A stretch of 64,000 nucleotides of DNA from Pseudomonas sp. H9 (GCF_004353925.1 NZ_SMOK01000016.1:54589-118588); one strand, 5' to 3'; counted from the stretch's first letter, positions 51,743 through 63,253 are shown. Notes: generated by a model not told the origin, from the letters alone. Made by a program: numbers and translations.

Positions 51743-52201
51743 TCAAGCTTCCTCGGCCAGACACCTCACGCGGTGGCAGTCAGACGCCTCAACGGGCTGA
51801 CCACTCGCGGAGCGAACCACCATCGGCATGAGCGGTTGCCCAGAGGCGTTGTCTAGCAACACCGAGCGTGTCTCATGCGGTTTGAACAGATGACGCTCCC
51901 CCCACTGGCGCATGCTAACCATGATCGGAAACACTTCGCGCCCTTTCTGTGTCAGCACATATTCCTTGTAAGCGCTGCCGTCCGACGCCGGGCGGATGTC
52001 GAATATCCCGACCTCCACCAATGCTTTCAACCGCGTTGTCAAAATGTTCTTGGCAACGCCCAGGTGCTTCTGAAAATCGCTAAAGCGGCGAACGTCGTCA
52101 AAGGCGTCGCGGATGATCATCAGCGACCAACGATCACCAATGACCTCTAGCGTTCTGGCCACCGGGCATTCAGTGCTGTGGGAAAGCTCGTCTTCGTTCA
52201 T
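51743..52201 (-). CDS. HxlR-family transcriptional regulator
   Basis: A 152-residue winged-helix protein of the HxlR group: CPVARTLEVIGDRWSLMIIRDAFDDVRRFSDFQKHLGVAKNILTTRLKALVEVGIF, near 12-67, with the family's N-terminal cysteine (C12). The C-terminal extension of about 40 residues is longer than in the shortest members. GGGGTG precedes ATG 52201. It is divergent from an MFS exporter; two matching operator-like sequences lie between them. HxlR proteins often sense aldehydes, quinones or oxidants through cysteine. Confidence 0.9.
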   Translation of the reverse strand: MNEDELSHSTECPVARTLEVIGDRWSLMIIRDAFDDVRRFSDFQKHLGVAKNILTTRLKALVEVGIFDIRPASDGSAYKEYVLTQKGREVFPIMVSMRQWGERHLFKPHETRSVLLDNASGQPLMPMVVRSASGQPVEASDCHRVRCLAEEA

Positions 52202-52219
52202 GGATTCACCCCCCGAAAA

Positions 52220-52279
52220 CTGGTTGCAATTTAAAACCAGATTGCGCAAGAATCCAATCCAGTTGCTAATTGAAACCAG
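52220..52279. promoter_or_regulatory. Two 21-base operator-like repeats for HxlR
   Basis: Two similar 21-base sequences begin at 52220 (CTGGTT-N9-AACCAG, an inverted repeat) and 52259 (CCAGTT-N9-AACCAG); 16 of 21 positions agree and the centres are 39 bases apart. They lie between the divergent HxlR and MFS starts, so they are good candidates for cooperative repressor sites. Confidence 0.6.
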
Positions 52280-52300
52280 TTTACCGACAGGAAAGGCGTT

Positions 52301-53482
52301 ATGACAGCTGAGATCAGATTGCCGCTTGGCCTTTCCCCAATGCTCACGCTGCTTTTTTCTGTCACCTGCGCGCTGGCGGTAGCCAACGTGTACTTTGCCC
52401 AGCCCTTGCTTGACTCGATGGCCGAGAGCCTGAATGTCGCCCCCGCGATGATCGGCATCGTGGTTAGCGCGACGCAGGTCGGTTACGCCGTAGGATTACT
52501 GCTGATTGTCCCGCTAGGCGATTTGCTCAACCGCAAACAGCTGATGCTGAGCCAGGTTGTGCTGTCGGCCATTGCCCTCGCCGCCGTCGGTGCAGCACAA
52601 GCCTGGCTGGCGTTGCTCGGCGCCATGACCGTTGTTGGCTTGATGGCTGTGGTCGTTCAAGTGCTGGTGGCTTATACCGCTGTGCTGGCAACACCCTCAC
52701 AGCGAGGCCAAGCCGTCGGGACCGTCACCAGCGGCATTGTCCTGGGGATCCTTCTGGCTCGTTTCACTTCAGGCTTGATCGCCGACCTGGCGGGTTGGCG
52801 CGCGGTGTATTTTCTGTCTTCGGGGCTGATGCTCAGCCTTGCAGCAGTGCTGTGGTACAAGGTGCCTGATAGCCCACCAGCACAGCCCCGCACCTCATAT
52901 TTCAGCCTCATTCGCTCGCTGTTCACCTTGCTGATGAGCGAACCCGTGTTGCAGGCCCGCGGCCTGCTGGCGTTACTCATCTTCGCGGCATTCTCCGTGT
53001 TATGGACGGCGATGGTCCTACCCTTGAGCGCCCCGCCGCTGTCCCTCTCGCACACCGCCATCGGCCTGTTCGGCCTGGCGGGTGTCGCCGGGGCCCTGGC
53101 GGCTAGACGCGCCGGGCGCTGGGCCGACCAAGGCCTGGGGCAGAAAGTCACCGGCTTGGCATTGGGCCTGTTGACACTGTCATGGTTGCCCATCAGCTTC
53201 GCGCAGACCTCGCTGCTGGCCCTTGCCTGCGGTGTGATCCTGCTCGACTTCGCCGTGCAAGCCGTGCATGTGACCAACCAGAGCTTGATTTTCGCCACGC
53301 GCCCTGACGCCCAAAGCCGTATGGTCGGTGCTTACATGTGCTTTTACTCAATCGGTAGTGCGCTCGGCGCAGTGGCGGCGACTCAGGTTTATGCACGCTG
53401 GGGATGGGATGCGGTCAGCCTGTTGGGGGCGTCGATCAGTGCTGCGGCGATGCTTTGCCACCGACATGGGCGAAAGGTTTGA
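52301..53482 (+). CDS. MFS transporter (DHA1-type exporter)
   Basis: A 393-residue 12-helix permease. Helix 1 begins TLLFSVTCALAVANVYFAQPLL and the loop motif is PLGDLLNRKQ between helices 2 and 3. It belongs to the small drug or metabolite exporter branch of the major facilitator family. AGGAAAGG precedes the ATG. Divergent from HxlR, which probably represses it until an inducing toxic compound appears. Ligand unknown. Confidence 0.88.
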   Translation: MTAEIRLPLGLSPMLTLLFSVTCALAVANVYFAQPLLDSMAESLNVAPAMIGIVVSATQVGYAVGLLLIVPLGDLLNRKQLMLSQVVLSAIALAAVGAAQAWLALLGAMTVVGLMAVVVQVLVAYTAVLATPSQRGQAVGTVTSGIVLGILLARFTSGLIADLAGWRAVYFLSSGLMLSLAAVLWYKVPDSPPAQPRTSYFSLIRSLFTLLMSEPVLQARGLLALLIFAAFSVLWTAMVLPLSAPPLSLSHTAIGLFGLAGVAGALAARRAGRWADQGLGQKVTGLALGLLTLSWLPISFAQTSLLALACGVILLDFAVQAVHVTNQSLIFATRPDAQSRMVGAYMCFYSIGSALGAVAATQVYARWGWDAVSLLGASISAAAMLCHRHGRKV

Positions 53483-53490
53483 GGTATACA

Positions 53491-53883
53491 ATGGCGCGTT
53501 CTCCAAAATCTCCACAGGAACTCGCAATGCCCCCAGGCAAACGTGAACTGGCGCGCATCGAACGCCGGTTGATTGCAACACTCACCGACGCCTGCGAAAC
53601 CGCAAAAGGCGAAATCAAAGGTTTTACCTGGCTCACCCACACGGCTGACCTGCAAGCGTTGGCTGAAACCCTGAAGATCATCTGGGTGTTTGAGACTTTG
53701 GCCGACAAACAACTCGCTCTGGCGAAGGCAAAGACACGCATCTTTGAACTCACCGCCATCGCGCTGCAAGAGGCCGACATTCACCTGATCCCTTCAGACC
53801 ACACTGTCCGCTTCGACTCCGAGGAAGAATGCCAGCGTACGCATGGTGGTGATTGGCAGAAACGCCTAAGTGTATTGCGCTGA
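53491..53883 (+). CDS. Conserved small protein of unknown function
   Basis: A 130-residue soluble protein beginning MARSPKSPQELAMPPGKR; GAGGT stands six bases before the ATG at 53491, nine bases after the MFS stop. It is mostly helical by composition, with a TLTDACETAKGEIKGFTWLTHT segment and an acidic C-terminus. I do not recognise a domain. It is coupled to the DUF1289 gene (TGATG overlap), a pairing that suggests a shared housekeeping role rather than a link to the exporter. Confidence 0.7.
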   Translation: MARSPKSPQELAMPPGKRELARIERRLIATLTDACETAKGEIKGFTWLTHTADLQALAETLKIIWVFETLADKQLALAKAKTRIFELTAIALQEADIHLIPSDHTVRFDSEEECQRTHGGDWQKRLSVLR

Positions 53884-54065
53884 TGGCTAAAGAAATCGAA
53901 AACCCCTGCATCTCGGTTTGCCAACTGAGTGGCGACTTGTGCGTGAGTTGCGGGCGTAGCAAGGAAGAGATCAAAAAGTGGAAACGCATGAAGCGGCCGG
54001 AAAAAATGGCCGCTGTGCAAAAAGCGAGTGCGCGCTTGAAAGCACTGAAAAAATCACGCGGCTAG
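53883..54065 (+). CDS. DUF1289-family small cysteine-rich protein
   Basis: A 60-residue protein with the DUF1289 pattern NPCISVCQLSGDLCVSCGR (cysteines spaced C-x3-C-x6-C-x2-C), a likely metal-binding site, followed by a lysine-rich helix (KKWKRMKRPEKMAAVQKAS). Start ATG overlaps the previous stop as TGATG, so translation is coupled. Function unknown; related small Fe-S- or Zn-type proteins occur in most proteobacteria. Confidence 0.85.
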   Translation: MAKEIENPCISVCQLSGDLCVSCGRSKEEIKKWKRMKRPEKMAAVQKASARLKALKKSRG

Positions 54066-54070
54066 TACGC

Positions 54071-54142
54071 TGTAGGAGCGGGCTTGCCCCGCGATAGCGG
54101 AGTGTCAGACACACCGCAATCGCGGGGCAAGCCCGTTCCTAC
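54071..54142. repeat. REP palindrome pair 7
   Basis: Inverted REP cores between the convergent DUF1289 and substrate-binding protein genes. The second arm carries one base change (GCCCGTTCCTAC) from the consensus. Confidence 0.92.
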
Positions 54143-54150
54143 AGCCGCGC

Positions 54151-55188
54151 TTAGCGCGATGCCCAGGCGTTGAAGCGTTGCTCCAGATGCTCACCGTGAT
54201 CAGCCCAGAACAAGGCATCTACCGCTACCTGTTGGGCAAGGTTTTCCGGTGCAGTCGGTAGCTCGGCGATGCGCGCCTTGTCGAGCAGGTCCATCGCCTG
54301 CAGGTTGGCAGCACCATAGTCGATGTGCTCGGCGAAGCTTTTCTGCTGCTGCGGCTCCAGCGAGAAGGCAATGAATTCGCGGGTTTTCTCCTGGCGTGAG
54401 GCGCCACGTGGAATGGCCCACGAGTCGAACTCGTACAGCCCACCCGACCAGACGATTTTCAGGTCATAGGTTTTGCGCTGCTCTGCAGAAAGACGCCCGT
54501 TGTACACCGAGCTCATCACCACATCGCCGGCCGCGAGGTATTGGGGTGGTTGCGCACCGGCCTCCCACCATTGGATGTGCGGCTTGATCTGGTCGAGCTT
54601 GGCGAAGGCGCGGTCCTGGCCGGCTTCAGTGGCCAACAGCGTGTACACGTCGCTCAGTGGGACACCATCAGCGATCAAGGCAAACTCCAACGTCGACTTG
54701 GCCAGTTTGCGCAAGCCGCGCTTGCCGGGGAAGCGCTCGACATCCCAGAAGTCTTTCCAACTGGTAGGTGCCTCTTTCAACTTACTGGCGTTGTAGGCCA
54801 GTACCGTTGAATACACGAGGAAGCCAATGCCGCACGGCTGGATGGCGCCGGGGACGAAGTCTTCATTCTTGAGGCCAATCTGTGCAGGGTCGAGGGTTTC
54901 GAACATGCCCTCGTCACAACCGCGGGCAAGCTCGGCGGACTCCACCTCCACGGCGTCCCAGGAGACGCTACGGGTGTCGACCATGGCTTTGACCTTGGCC
55001 ATTTCGCCGTTGTATTCCCCGGAAATGATTTTGCTGCCGCTGGCTTGCTGCCAGGGTTTGTAGAAGGCCTTGACCTGGGCCTCTTTGTTGGCGCCACCGA
55101 ACGATACGATGGTGAGGTCGGCCGCAAGGCCGTGACTGGCAGCTGCTAACCCCGTTACCAGCGCTGCGAATTTCAGAGTCTTGATCAT
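54151..55188 (-). CDS. Periplasmic extracellular solute-binding protein (PotD/family 1 type)
   Basis: A 345-residue exported binding protein: signal peptide MIKTLKFAALVTGLAAASHG with AxA-type cleavage near residue 22, then DLTIVSFGGANKEAQVKAFYKPW, typical of polyamine/opine-type binding proteins. Closest groups bind putrescine, spermidine or related small amines. No ABC permease or ATPase gene adjoins it, so it must work with a transporter encoded elsewhere or in a shared system. The 269-base upstream gap shows no clear operator. Confidence 0.87.
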   Translation of the reverse strand: MIKTLKFAALVTGLAAASHGLAADLTIVSFGGANKEAQVKAFYKPWQQASGSKIISGEYNGEMAKVKAMVDTRSVSWDAVEVESAELARGCDEGMFETLDPAQIGLKNEDFVPGAIQPCGIGFLVYSTVLAYNASKLKEAPTSWKDFWDVERFPGKRGLRKLAKSTLEFALIADGVPLSDVYTLLATEAGQDRAFAKLDQIKPHIQWWEAGAQPPQYLAAGDVVMSSVYNGRLSAEQRKTYDLKIVWSGGLYEFDSWAIPRGASRQEKTREFIAFSLEPQQQKSFAEHIDYGAANLQAMDLLDKARIAELPTAPENLAQQVAVDALFWADHGEHLEQRFNAWASR

Positions 55189-55457
55189 TATTGTTATCTC
55201 CTACTGTCCAAGGGTGATGGCAAATCACTCAAGACACCGGGATTAACCAAGCCTTCCCAGGCGTGAGACATCCGGGTCTCGCTCCATTCGAGGCGTAAGG
55301 TGGCATGGAAGGAACGGTAGTAAGACCTTGCTTTTCTAACGCTCAGATCAGTAGCCGCTAAACTTTGGCGCGCAAGTGACCGACCTGTTGCTATTTGCCT
55401 ATTGATAGCCGCCCGCGTATCGTCGCGCGCCCTTCACTCTGAAATGGAATTTGAAGC

Positions 55458-55901
55458 ATGTCAGCGCCCCGCATCCGCGCCCTCGCCCTGTGCGTTTTTC
55501 ATCATCAAGGAAAGATTCTGGTCAACCAGTTCCATGATGCCGACGCCAACAAGACCCTGTTTCGCCCTATCGGCGGTGGCATCGAATTCGGGGAGCGCAG
55601 CGTGGATGCCATTGCCAGGGAAGTGCAGGAAGAGCTGAACCAGCCGATCACTGCGGTTCAACTGCTTGGCACCCTGGAAAGTATCTTCACTTACGCTGGC
55701 AAACCCGGGCATGAGTTTGTGCAAGTGTTCGATGCACAATTCAGCGATCCGAGCCTCTACGAACAACCTTGGCTGATTGGTCATGAATCCGATGGTGCGC
55801 CGTTCAAGGCCACCTGGCGTGACAGCTCAAGCTTCAGCGCTGACTCGCCGCTGGTGCCTGAAGGGCTGTACGACCTGCTCAAGGCCGCCAAATTGCTGTA
55901 G
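55458..55901 (+). CDS. Nudix hydrolase
   Basis: A 147-residue hydrolase of nucleoside-diphosphate-linked compounds. The Nudix box reads GGGIEFGERSVDAIAREVQEELNQ with G-x5-E-x7-R-E-x2-E-E intact and asparagine where glycine is usual at the end. The N-terminal strand ALCVFHHQGKILVNQF and C-terminal EGLYDLLKAAK complete the fold. It is convergent with the lipocalin-like gene, 19 bases apart. Substrate cannot be inferred. Confidence 0.88.
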   Translation: MSAPRIRALALCVFHHQGKILVNQFHDADANKTLFRPIGGGIEFGERSVDAIAREVQEELNQPITAVQLLGTLESIFTYAGKPGHEFVQVFDAQFSDPSLYEQPWLIGHESDGAPFKATWRDSSSFSADSPLVPEGLYDLLKAAKLL

Positions 55902-55920
55902 GGTCGCCGCACCGCCGCTC

Positions 55921-56985
55921 CTACCACCCGGTCATTTCCAGATACCCCCTGCCCCCTTCGCTGCCGCTGATGCGCACCGGGCCTTCCCAATACGGGAAGC
56001 GGGTGTGCATCCAGGCCTTGGGCTGCACGGCATCGACCTGCACATCCAGGCCATGCAGGGGGACCTGCACACGCCAGCGAGTCGGTAGTTTTTTGCCGTT
56101 GTCTTGAATGGTCCAGGCCAGCGGCTGAAGCTGAATCTGCTCACCTTGCAGTGTTTGGGCTTGCCCCGCAGCATTGATCCAGGTGCCTGCGTGGTACGGC
56201 GTGCCCTGGGTTTCTCGTACGCGAAACAGCATCACTTTCGCACCGCTGTCCAGGTGCAGGGAGAACCAGTCCCAGCCCGACTGTCCAGCTGCCAACGGCT
56301 GGCTGCTCCATTCGCGATCAAGCCAGGCATTACCGGTGACGGCAACGCGCTGGCCATCGCGTTCGACCTCGCCGCTGACCTGGTAGAACGGCTGACTGTA
56401 GTAGTACGACGCCTGGCCCTGACCGGACTTTTCGCTGTAGCCCTGATCGCCGTGCAACACCAATGGCCCGGTGCTGTGCAGATTCAGGCGATAAGCAAAA
56501 TCACTGCCGCGGGCGCTCATCTGCAACTGCTCGATCCCGTCTTGCCCTTGCAGCGACCAGCCGTTGATCCAGGCACGAAACGGCTGGGCTTCAACCCCTG
56601 CCTGGCCCACGCCACCACGTGCGGCGGTCTCGGTAGACTGGTGACCGCCGGGCCCGGTCAGCGCGGCATGGCCCAGCCATAAATTGGGGCTGTCCCAACT
56701 GCTGGTTTCCGGGCCATTGCTCAGTGCCGAGCGGAACAACGTCCACTGTGCGCCCCAGGCCCGCCCCTGGGCGTCCTGCAGGTTGGCGGTGATGTACCAC
56801 CACTCGATTCGAAAGCCCGTGTGTGGCCCATGGTCGCGTGGAAAAACCAGGGTGTGGCCGCGCGTCACTTGCGCGAAGTCACTGGCCTGCTGTCCGAGCC
56901 CGGCAAATCCGTCGGCAGCCGTCTCAGGTTGATCACAGCCGCTCAGCAACATCAGGGTGAGCAAACAGCAGGCTTCAGGTTTCAT
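55921..56985 (-). CDS. Lipocalin-like lipoprotein, AttH/CrtC family
   Basis: A 354-residue lipoprotein: signal segment CCLLTLMLLSGC with the lipobox cysteine at residue 17, then the AttH/CrtC-like double beta-sandwich (FRIEWWYITANLQDAQGRAWGAQWTLFR near 58-85; WLDREWSSQPLAAGQSGWDWFSLHL). I chose ATG 56985 (GAGG upstream; a TTG two codons earlier is less likely). It overlaps the permease stop, giving an ABC ATPase-permease-lipoprotein operon like agrobacterial attEFGH. Its exact ligand is unknown; a hydrophobic one is likely from the fold. Confidence 0.82.
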   Translation of the reverse strand: MKPEACCLLTLMLLSGCDQPETAADGFAGLGQQASDFAQVTRGHTLVFPRDHGPHTGFRIEWWYITANLQDAQGRAWGAQWTLFRSALSNGPETSSWDSPNLWLGHAALTGPGGHQSTETAARGGVGQAGVEAQPFRAWINGWSLQGQDGIEQLQMSARGSDFAYRLNLHSTGPLVLHGDQGYSEKSGQGQASYYYSQPFYQVSGEVERDGQRVAVTGNAWLDREWSSQPLAAGQSGWDWFSLHLDSGAKVMLFRVRETQGTPYHAGTWINAAGQAQTLQGEQIQLQPLAWTIQDNGKKLPTRWRVQVPLHGLDVQVDAVQPKAWMHTRFPYWEGPVRISGSEGGRGYLEMTGW

Positions 56986-59437
56986 CGGCAAATGACCTCA
57001 GCAGCTCACTGGGCTGACGTCGTGCCAGTTGCCACAACGGCCAGGCACTAGCCAGCAGGCTGGTCAACAGCCCAAGCAAGGCCAGCTGCAGCAACTGTTC
57101 GGGAAACACATGCAGCGGCAAGCGCCAACCAAACGCCTGCACGTTGACCACGGCCACCAGGCACCAGGCGAGCAACACGCCCAACGGAACCGCCAGTAAT
57201 ACAGTCAGGCTGCTCAACATCAGGGTTTGACCCAGCGTTAGCCAAACCAGCTTTCGGCGCCGGACGCCCAACGCCCAGAGCGGTGCCAGTTGCCCCAGGC
57301 GATGCTGGCTCAGGCTCAGCAAGCTGATGAACAGGGCGACACCGGCCACCCCGAGGGTCAGGCTGTTGAGCGCCGACGTTGCGGCAAAGGTGCGGCTGAA
57401 AACATCGGTCGACCAGCGCTTCAACGTGCTTTGCTCGACGACGCGGCTGTCGTCCAGCGCAAAGCGTGATTGCAACTCAGCCTTGAGCAACGGCACACGC
57501 TCGGCCGCCAGGTTCACACTGATCGCGTTCAGGGTGGGTGCGGGCCGATGCTGGCGCAACCAATCGGCGTTGACCAGCACATGCCCCTTGGGGTTGCCAT
57601 AGTCCGCATAGATGCCCACCACCGTCATGGCCTGCGCGGGCTCAAGCGGCAACTGCAGACGATCACCCACGTTCACCGCCAGGCGCCGGGCCAGTTGCTC
57701 GCTGAGCATCAACGCCTGGCCACTGGCCAGTTGTGCCCAGGCCTGCGAGCTGTGTTCGAGCAGCGGCCAGCGGCTGCGATAAGCCGGGTGATCGACAATG
57801 CCTTGAACCTGTACCGGCCAGCCTTGCACGCGCAGCTCCAGGCGCCAACTGGGCAGCGCCGCGCTGACACCGGGTTGCTCGCGCAGCCAGTCGTTGATCT
57901 GCATTGCCTGCGCACCCTCGCGCGGAGTGACATAAAGGTCGGCCGCCAGGCGCTGGTTGAGCCAGCCATTGAATGTCTGTCGAAAGCCCTCGGTCATGCT
58001 GCCGACGCCGACGCTGGCGGCCAGGGCCAGCAACAAGGCCATCAGCGCCAGGCTCAAGGCGGGCAATTGCTGGCGACAGTCGGCGACGAACCATTGCGCC
58101 AAGGGCCGCTGACAAAGAGCCGATGCACCGGCCAACGCGAGGTCAAGTACACTTGGCAACAGCAGCGCGGCGGCCAGCAACAGTGCGGCAAGCAAACCGA
58201 ATGCCGTGGGCAGGCTGCTACCCAATCGCCAACAGCCCAACGCCACCAGCAGCAACAACCCCGCCAACATCGCCTGGCGCCGCAACCAAGGCCCCTGGGC
58301 CATACGCCAGGCCTGAGGTTGTCCCAGCGCCAACAGCGGCAGGCGAGCAGCGCGCAACACACTACTGACGCCTGCGATCAACGCGCCGAGCACACTCACC
58401 ATCAGCCCGATCCCCCACCAACTGCCCGGCAGGCTCAACTGTCCGGCCACCTGTGCGCCATACAGGCCACGCAAGCTGGCGGCAAAATCGGGCAGCAGTA
58501 ACGCTGCCAACACATAACCACTGGCCACCCCAAGCAATCCGCCCAGCACTGCAAACGCCCCCAGCTCCAGGGCCAGGCCACTCAGCAGCGTACCCAAACT
58601 GACACCACAGGCACGCAGCGTACGAATCAGCCCACGGCGTTGTTCCAGCGCCAGGCCGATCGCCGCATGCGCAATGAACAACCCGACCACGAACGCCAGC
58701 AAGCCCAGCGCCGAAAGGTTGAGGTGAAAACTCTCGGTCAGGCGCTGCAGGCTGCCGTCGTCGCTGGATGGCTGAGGCTCAAGGCGCGCGGCAACCGCTG
58801 CAGGCAACGGCAACCGGTCGTCTGCCAACAACAGCCGCGACAACTGCCCCGGCGCGTTCAGCAACCGTTGCGCATGGCCGATATCCACGATAATCACACC
58901 CGGCGCCAACTGCGGCTTGAGCACAAACGGCGGCAACGCCTGCCCTTCACTGCTGACGGCATGATCGGCGGTGGTCATCCCCAATTGCTGCAAGGTGTCC
59001 GGGCCGATCCAGGCCTGCCCCGGCGCGCCGATGAACGCCCACACATCGAAGTCATCCGCCTGCGTACCGGCAATCTGCGTGGCGGGCGCCAGGCTCAGCG
59101 GTTCGATGCCGATCAGGCGAACCGTCAGCGGTGGCTTGGCGGCAATCCGCAAGCGCCCCTCCACTACCGGCGACACTGTCCAGCCAAGCTCGCGCAGATG
59201 CAGGTACAGCGACTGATCGAAACGCTCAGCGTCACGCGCGACCAGTTGCGTCTGGGCAGGGCCGGACAACACCGCGCTGGCCCGTGCGTAGTCGCTACGT
59301 GCCTGGCTATTGAGGGCCTGCACGCCAGTCCACAGCGCAGTGGCCAACCACAAACCGGTGAGTATGCTGCACCACTGCAGGCGATGACGGCGCCAGTAAC
59401 TGAGCAGCGCCTGCAGGGTCGTCCATAGCGGACTCAT
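56975..59437 (-). CDS. ABC transporter permease with two FtsX domains (MacB/LolE/AttFG-like)
   Basis: An 820-residue permease with two FtsX-like units: N-terminal helix near 28-48, large periplasmic domain, helices near 255-375, a central block of helices (about 390-490), a second periplasmic domain and helices near 690-815. It starts at ATG 59437, overlapping the ATPase stop (ATGA). Two-domain permeases of this sort (YbbP-like) pair with a MacB/LolD-type ATPase to release lipids or lipoproteins from the membrane. Here it may serve the lipocalin lipoprotein downstream. Confidence 0.86.
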   Translation of the reverse strand: MSPLWTTLQALLSYWRRHRLQWCSILTGLWLATALWTGVQALNSQARSDYARASAVLSGPAQTQLVARDAERFDQSLYLHLRELGWTVSPVVEGRLRIAAKPPLTVRLIGIEPLSLAPATQIAGTQADDFDVWAFIGAPGQAWIGPDTLQQLGMTTADHAVSSEGQALPPFVLKPQLAPGVIIVDIGHAQRLLNAPGQLSRLLLADDRLPLPAAVAARLEPQPSSDDGSLQRLTESFHLNLSALGLLAFVVGLFIAHAAIGLALEQRRGLIRTLRACGVSLGTLLSGLALELGAFAVLGGLLGVASGYVLAALLLPDFAASLRGLYGAQVAGQLSLPGSWWGIGLMVSVLGALIAGVSSVLRAARLPLLALGQPQAWRMAQGPWLRRQAMLAGLLLLVALGCWRLGSSLPTAFGLLAALLLAAALLLPSVLDLALAGASALCQRPLAQWFVADCRQQLPALSLALMALLLALAASVGVGSMTEGFRQTFNGWLNQRLAADLYVTPREGAQAMQINDWLREQPGVSAALPSWRLELRVQGWPVQVQGIVDHPAYRSRWPLLEHSSQAWAQLASGQALMLSEQLARRLAVNVGDRLQLPLEPAQAMTVVGIYADYGNPKGHVLVNADWLRQHRPAPTLNAISVNLAAERVPLLKAELQSRFALDDSRVVEQSTLKRWSTDVFSRTFAATSALNSLTLGVAGVALFISLLSLSQHRLGQLAPLWALGVRRRKLVWLTLGQTLMLSSLTVLLAVPLGVLLAWCLVAVVNVQAFGWRLPLHVFPEQLLQLALLGLLTSLLASAWPLWQLARRQPSELLRSFADET

Positions 59438-60102
59438 CCGCCCGGCTCGCTGTGCACGCGACCGGCCTGCAGCACGCAGCACCGCTGCAGACGCACGGCC
59501 AGGCGCTGGCTGTGGGTAGCCAGCAAGACACTGCTACCCGCTTGCGCCACCAGTTGCAGCATCAGCGCCAGCACTTCATCGCTGCTGGCTTCATCAAGGC
59601 TGCCGGTCGGTTCATCGGCCAGCAGTAATGCTGGGCGCGGGGCTAATGCCCGGCCGATGGCAACGCGCTGTTGCTGACCACCCGACAGTTGTTCCGGGTA
59701 ACGCTGCAACAATGGCGTCAGCCCCAACTGCCGGGTCAGATAATCCAGCCACTGCGTATCAAGACGCCCGGCCAGCCTGGCCTGAAAAGCCAGATTGGCC
59801 GCCACATCCAGGCTGCTGATCAGGTTGTACTGCTGGAACACCAGGCCAATGCCTTCCCGCCGCCAGCGCGCCAGCGCAGCCTCCGAACGTCCGTCGAGGG
59901 GCTGGCCATCGATGAGGATGCTGCCGCTGTCTGCGCTGTCGAGCCCCGCCAACAGGTGCAACAAGGTGCTTTTGCCGCTGCCTGACTCGCCCATCAGCGC
60001 CAGGCTACTACCGCGCTCCAGGCGTAAGTCGACGCCCTGCAGCACCGGCAACCGGCCCTGGGCGGTAGAGAACGACTTGTGCAATTGCTCGACGACCAGC
60101 AT
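59434..60102 (-). CDS. ABC transporter ATPase (LolD/MacB/YbbA type)
   Basis: A 222-residue nucleotide-binding subunit. Walker A is GESGSGKST (about 35-43), the Q-loop lies in VFQQYNLI, the signature is LSGGQQQR (about 139-146) and Walker B is ALLLADEPTGSLDE (about 159-172). The LDEASSDEVL segment is typical of LolD/YbbA relatives. First gene of the ATPase-permease-lipocalin operon. Confidence 0.92.
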   Translation of the reverse strand: MLVVEQLHKSFSTAQGRLPVLQGVDLRLERGSSLALMGESGSGKSTLLHLLAGLDSADSGSILIDGQPLDGRSEAALARWRREGIGLVFQQYNLISSLDVAANLAFQARLAGRLDTQWLDYLTRQLGLTPLLQRYPEQLSGGQQQRVAIGRALAPRPALLLADEPTGSLDEASSDEVLALMLQLVAQAGSSVLLATHSQRLAVRLQRCCVLQAGRVHSEPGG

Positions 60103-60185
60103 GGGCAGCTATCTCGATGCATCAACTCCTAGCAAGCGTAGCGTTCCCACACGGCGCACAGACCCAGTGAAGGTTCAGTGAAGGT

Positions 60186-60647
60186 TTAGTGTGGAAGCGT
60201 TTTGCGCATGAACACCCGCGCGTAACCATTTTCCGTAGCCCGGTGGGTTTCCACATAACCGAGCTTTTTATAGATGGCGATGTTCTCAGTCATCAATTCA
60301 TGGGTATAGAGCTCGATCGCTGCACAACCCTGGCGCTGGGCGTAGTCCTCACAGAACATCATCAAGCGCTTGCCAATGCCCTGCCCTTTGTAACCGGGTG
60401 CAACAGCAATGTTGTTCAACAGCAGCACGCGGTGTTGCGCTTGCACCACCAACACCCCGGCAATCTGTTCATTCGCTTGCACTACAAAGACGCTGGCATC
60501 ACTGATCACCTGCTGATAGTCATCCAGCATCGGCGCTGGCTTTTTGCCGATCCGCGCGATGTAAGGCGCGTAAGCATCATTCACCAGCGCAGTAATCTCT
60601 GCGGCGTCTTGCAGCCGGGCACGGCGGATTGTCGGTGTGGACTGCAT
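60186..60647 (-). CDS. GNAT N-acetyltransferase
   Basis: A 153-residue acetyltransferase. NIAVAPGYKGQGIGKRLMMFCEDYAQRQGC, near 83-112, includes the acetyl-CoA loop GYKGQGIGK; the C-terminal half has IAIYKKLGYVETHR. ATG at 60647 has GGGAG six bases upstream. It stands alone between the ABC operon and the katG leader. Substrate unknown. Confidence 0.87.
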   Translation of the reverse strand: MQSTPTIRRARLQDAAEITALVNDAYAPYIARIGKKPAPMLDDYQQVISDASVFVVQANEQIAGVLVVQAQHRVLLLNNIAVAPGYKGQGIGKRLMMFCEDYAQRQGCAAIELYTHELMTENIAIYKKLGYVETHRATENGYARVFMRKTLPH

Positions 60648-60780
60648 CGGCAACTCCCAGTTCGTCACTTACATCTGAAAGAGCCAGTCTATCAGCCCAC
60701 AATACTGACGCTATTAGCCCTCGCTCTTCGCCACGTCTAGCCTATATTTATCGCTGCACTGATCCGGCCGGATGGTTTCT

Positions 60781-60818
60781 GGGAGGGCGCTGATACAGCG
60801 GCTATAGCCGTCGCTCCC
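60781..60818 (+). other. Palindrome-rich structure in the katG upstream region
   Basis: CGGCTATAGCCG (60799-60810) is a 12-base perfect palindrome nested in the larger imperfect pair GGGAGGGCG/CGCTCCC. It lies about 190 bases before the katG start. The rest of the 350-base gap has no gene I can support; an OxyR site would be expected for katG but I could not pick one out with confidence. Confidence 0.35.
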
Positions 60819-60925
60819 GCCGTGTTCCACCTGTCCGATAACGAGATTGCCGCTATGCTGAACCGTCCGTGATGGCCATCACCGATTCGTTGTTTGAACC
60901 GCTGGCCTTGAACCTATGTCGTTGA

Positions 60926-63253
<2,328 letters not shown>

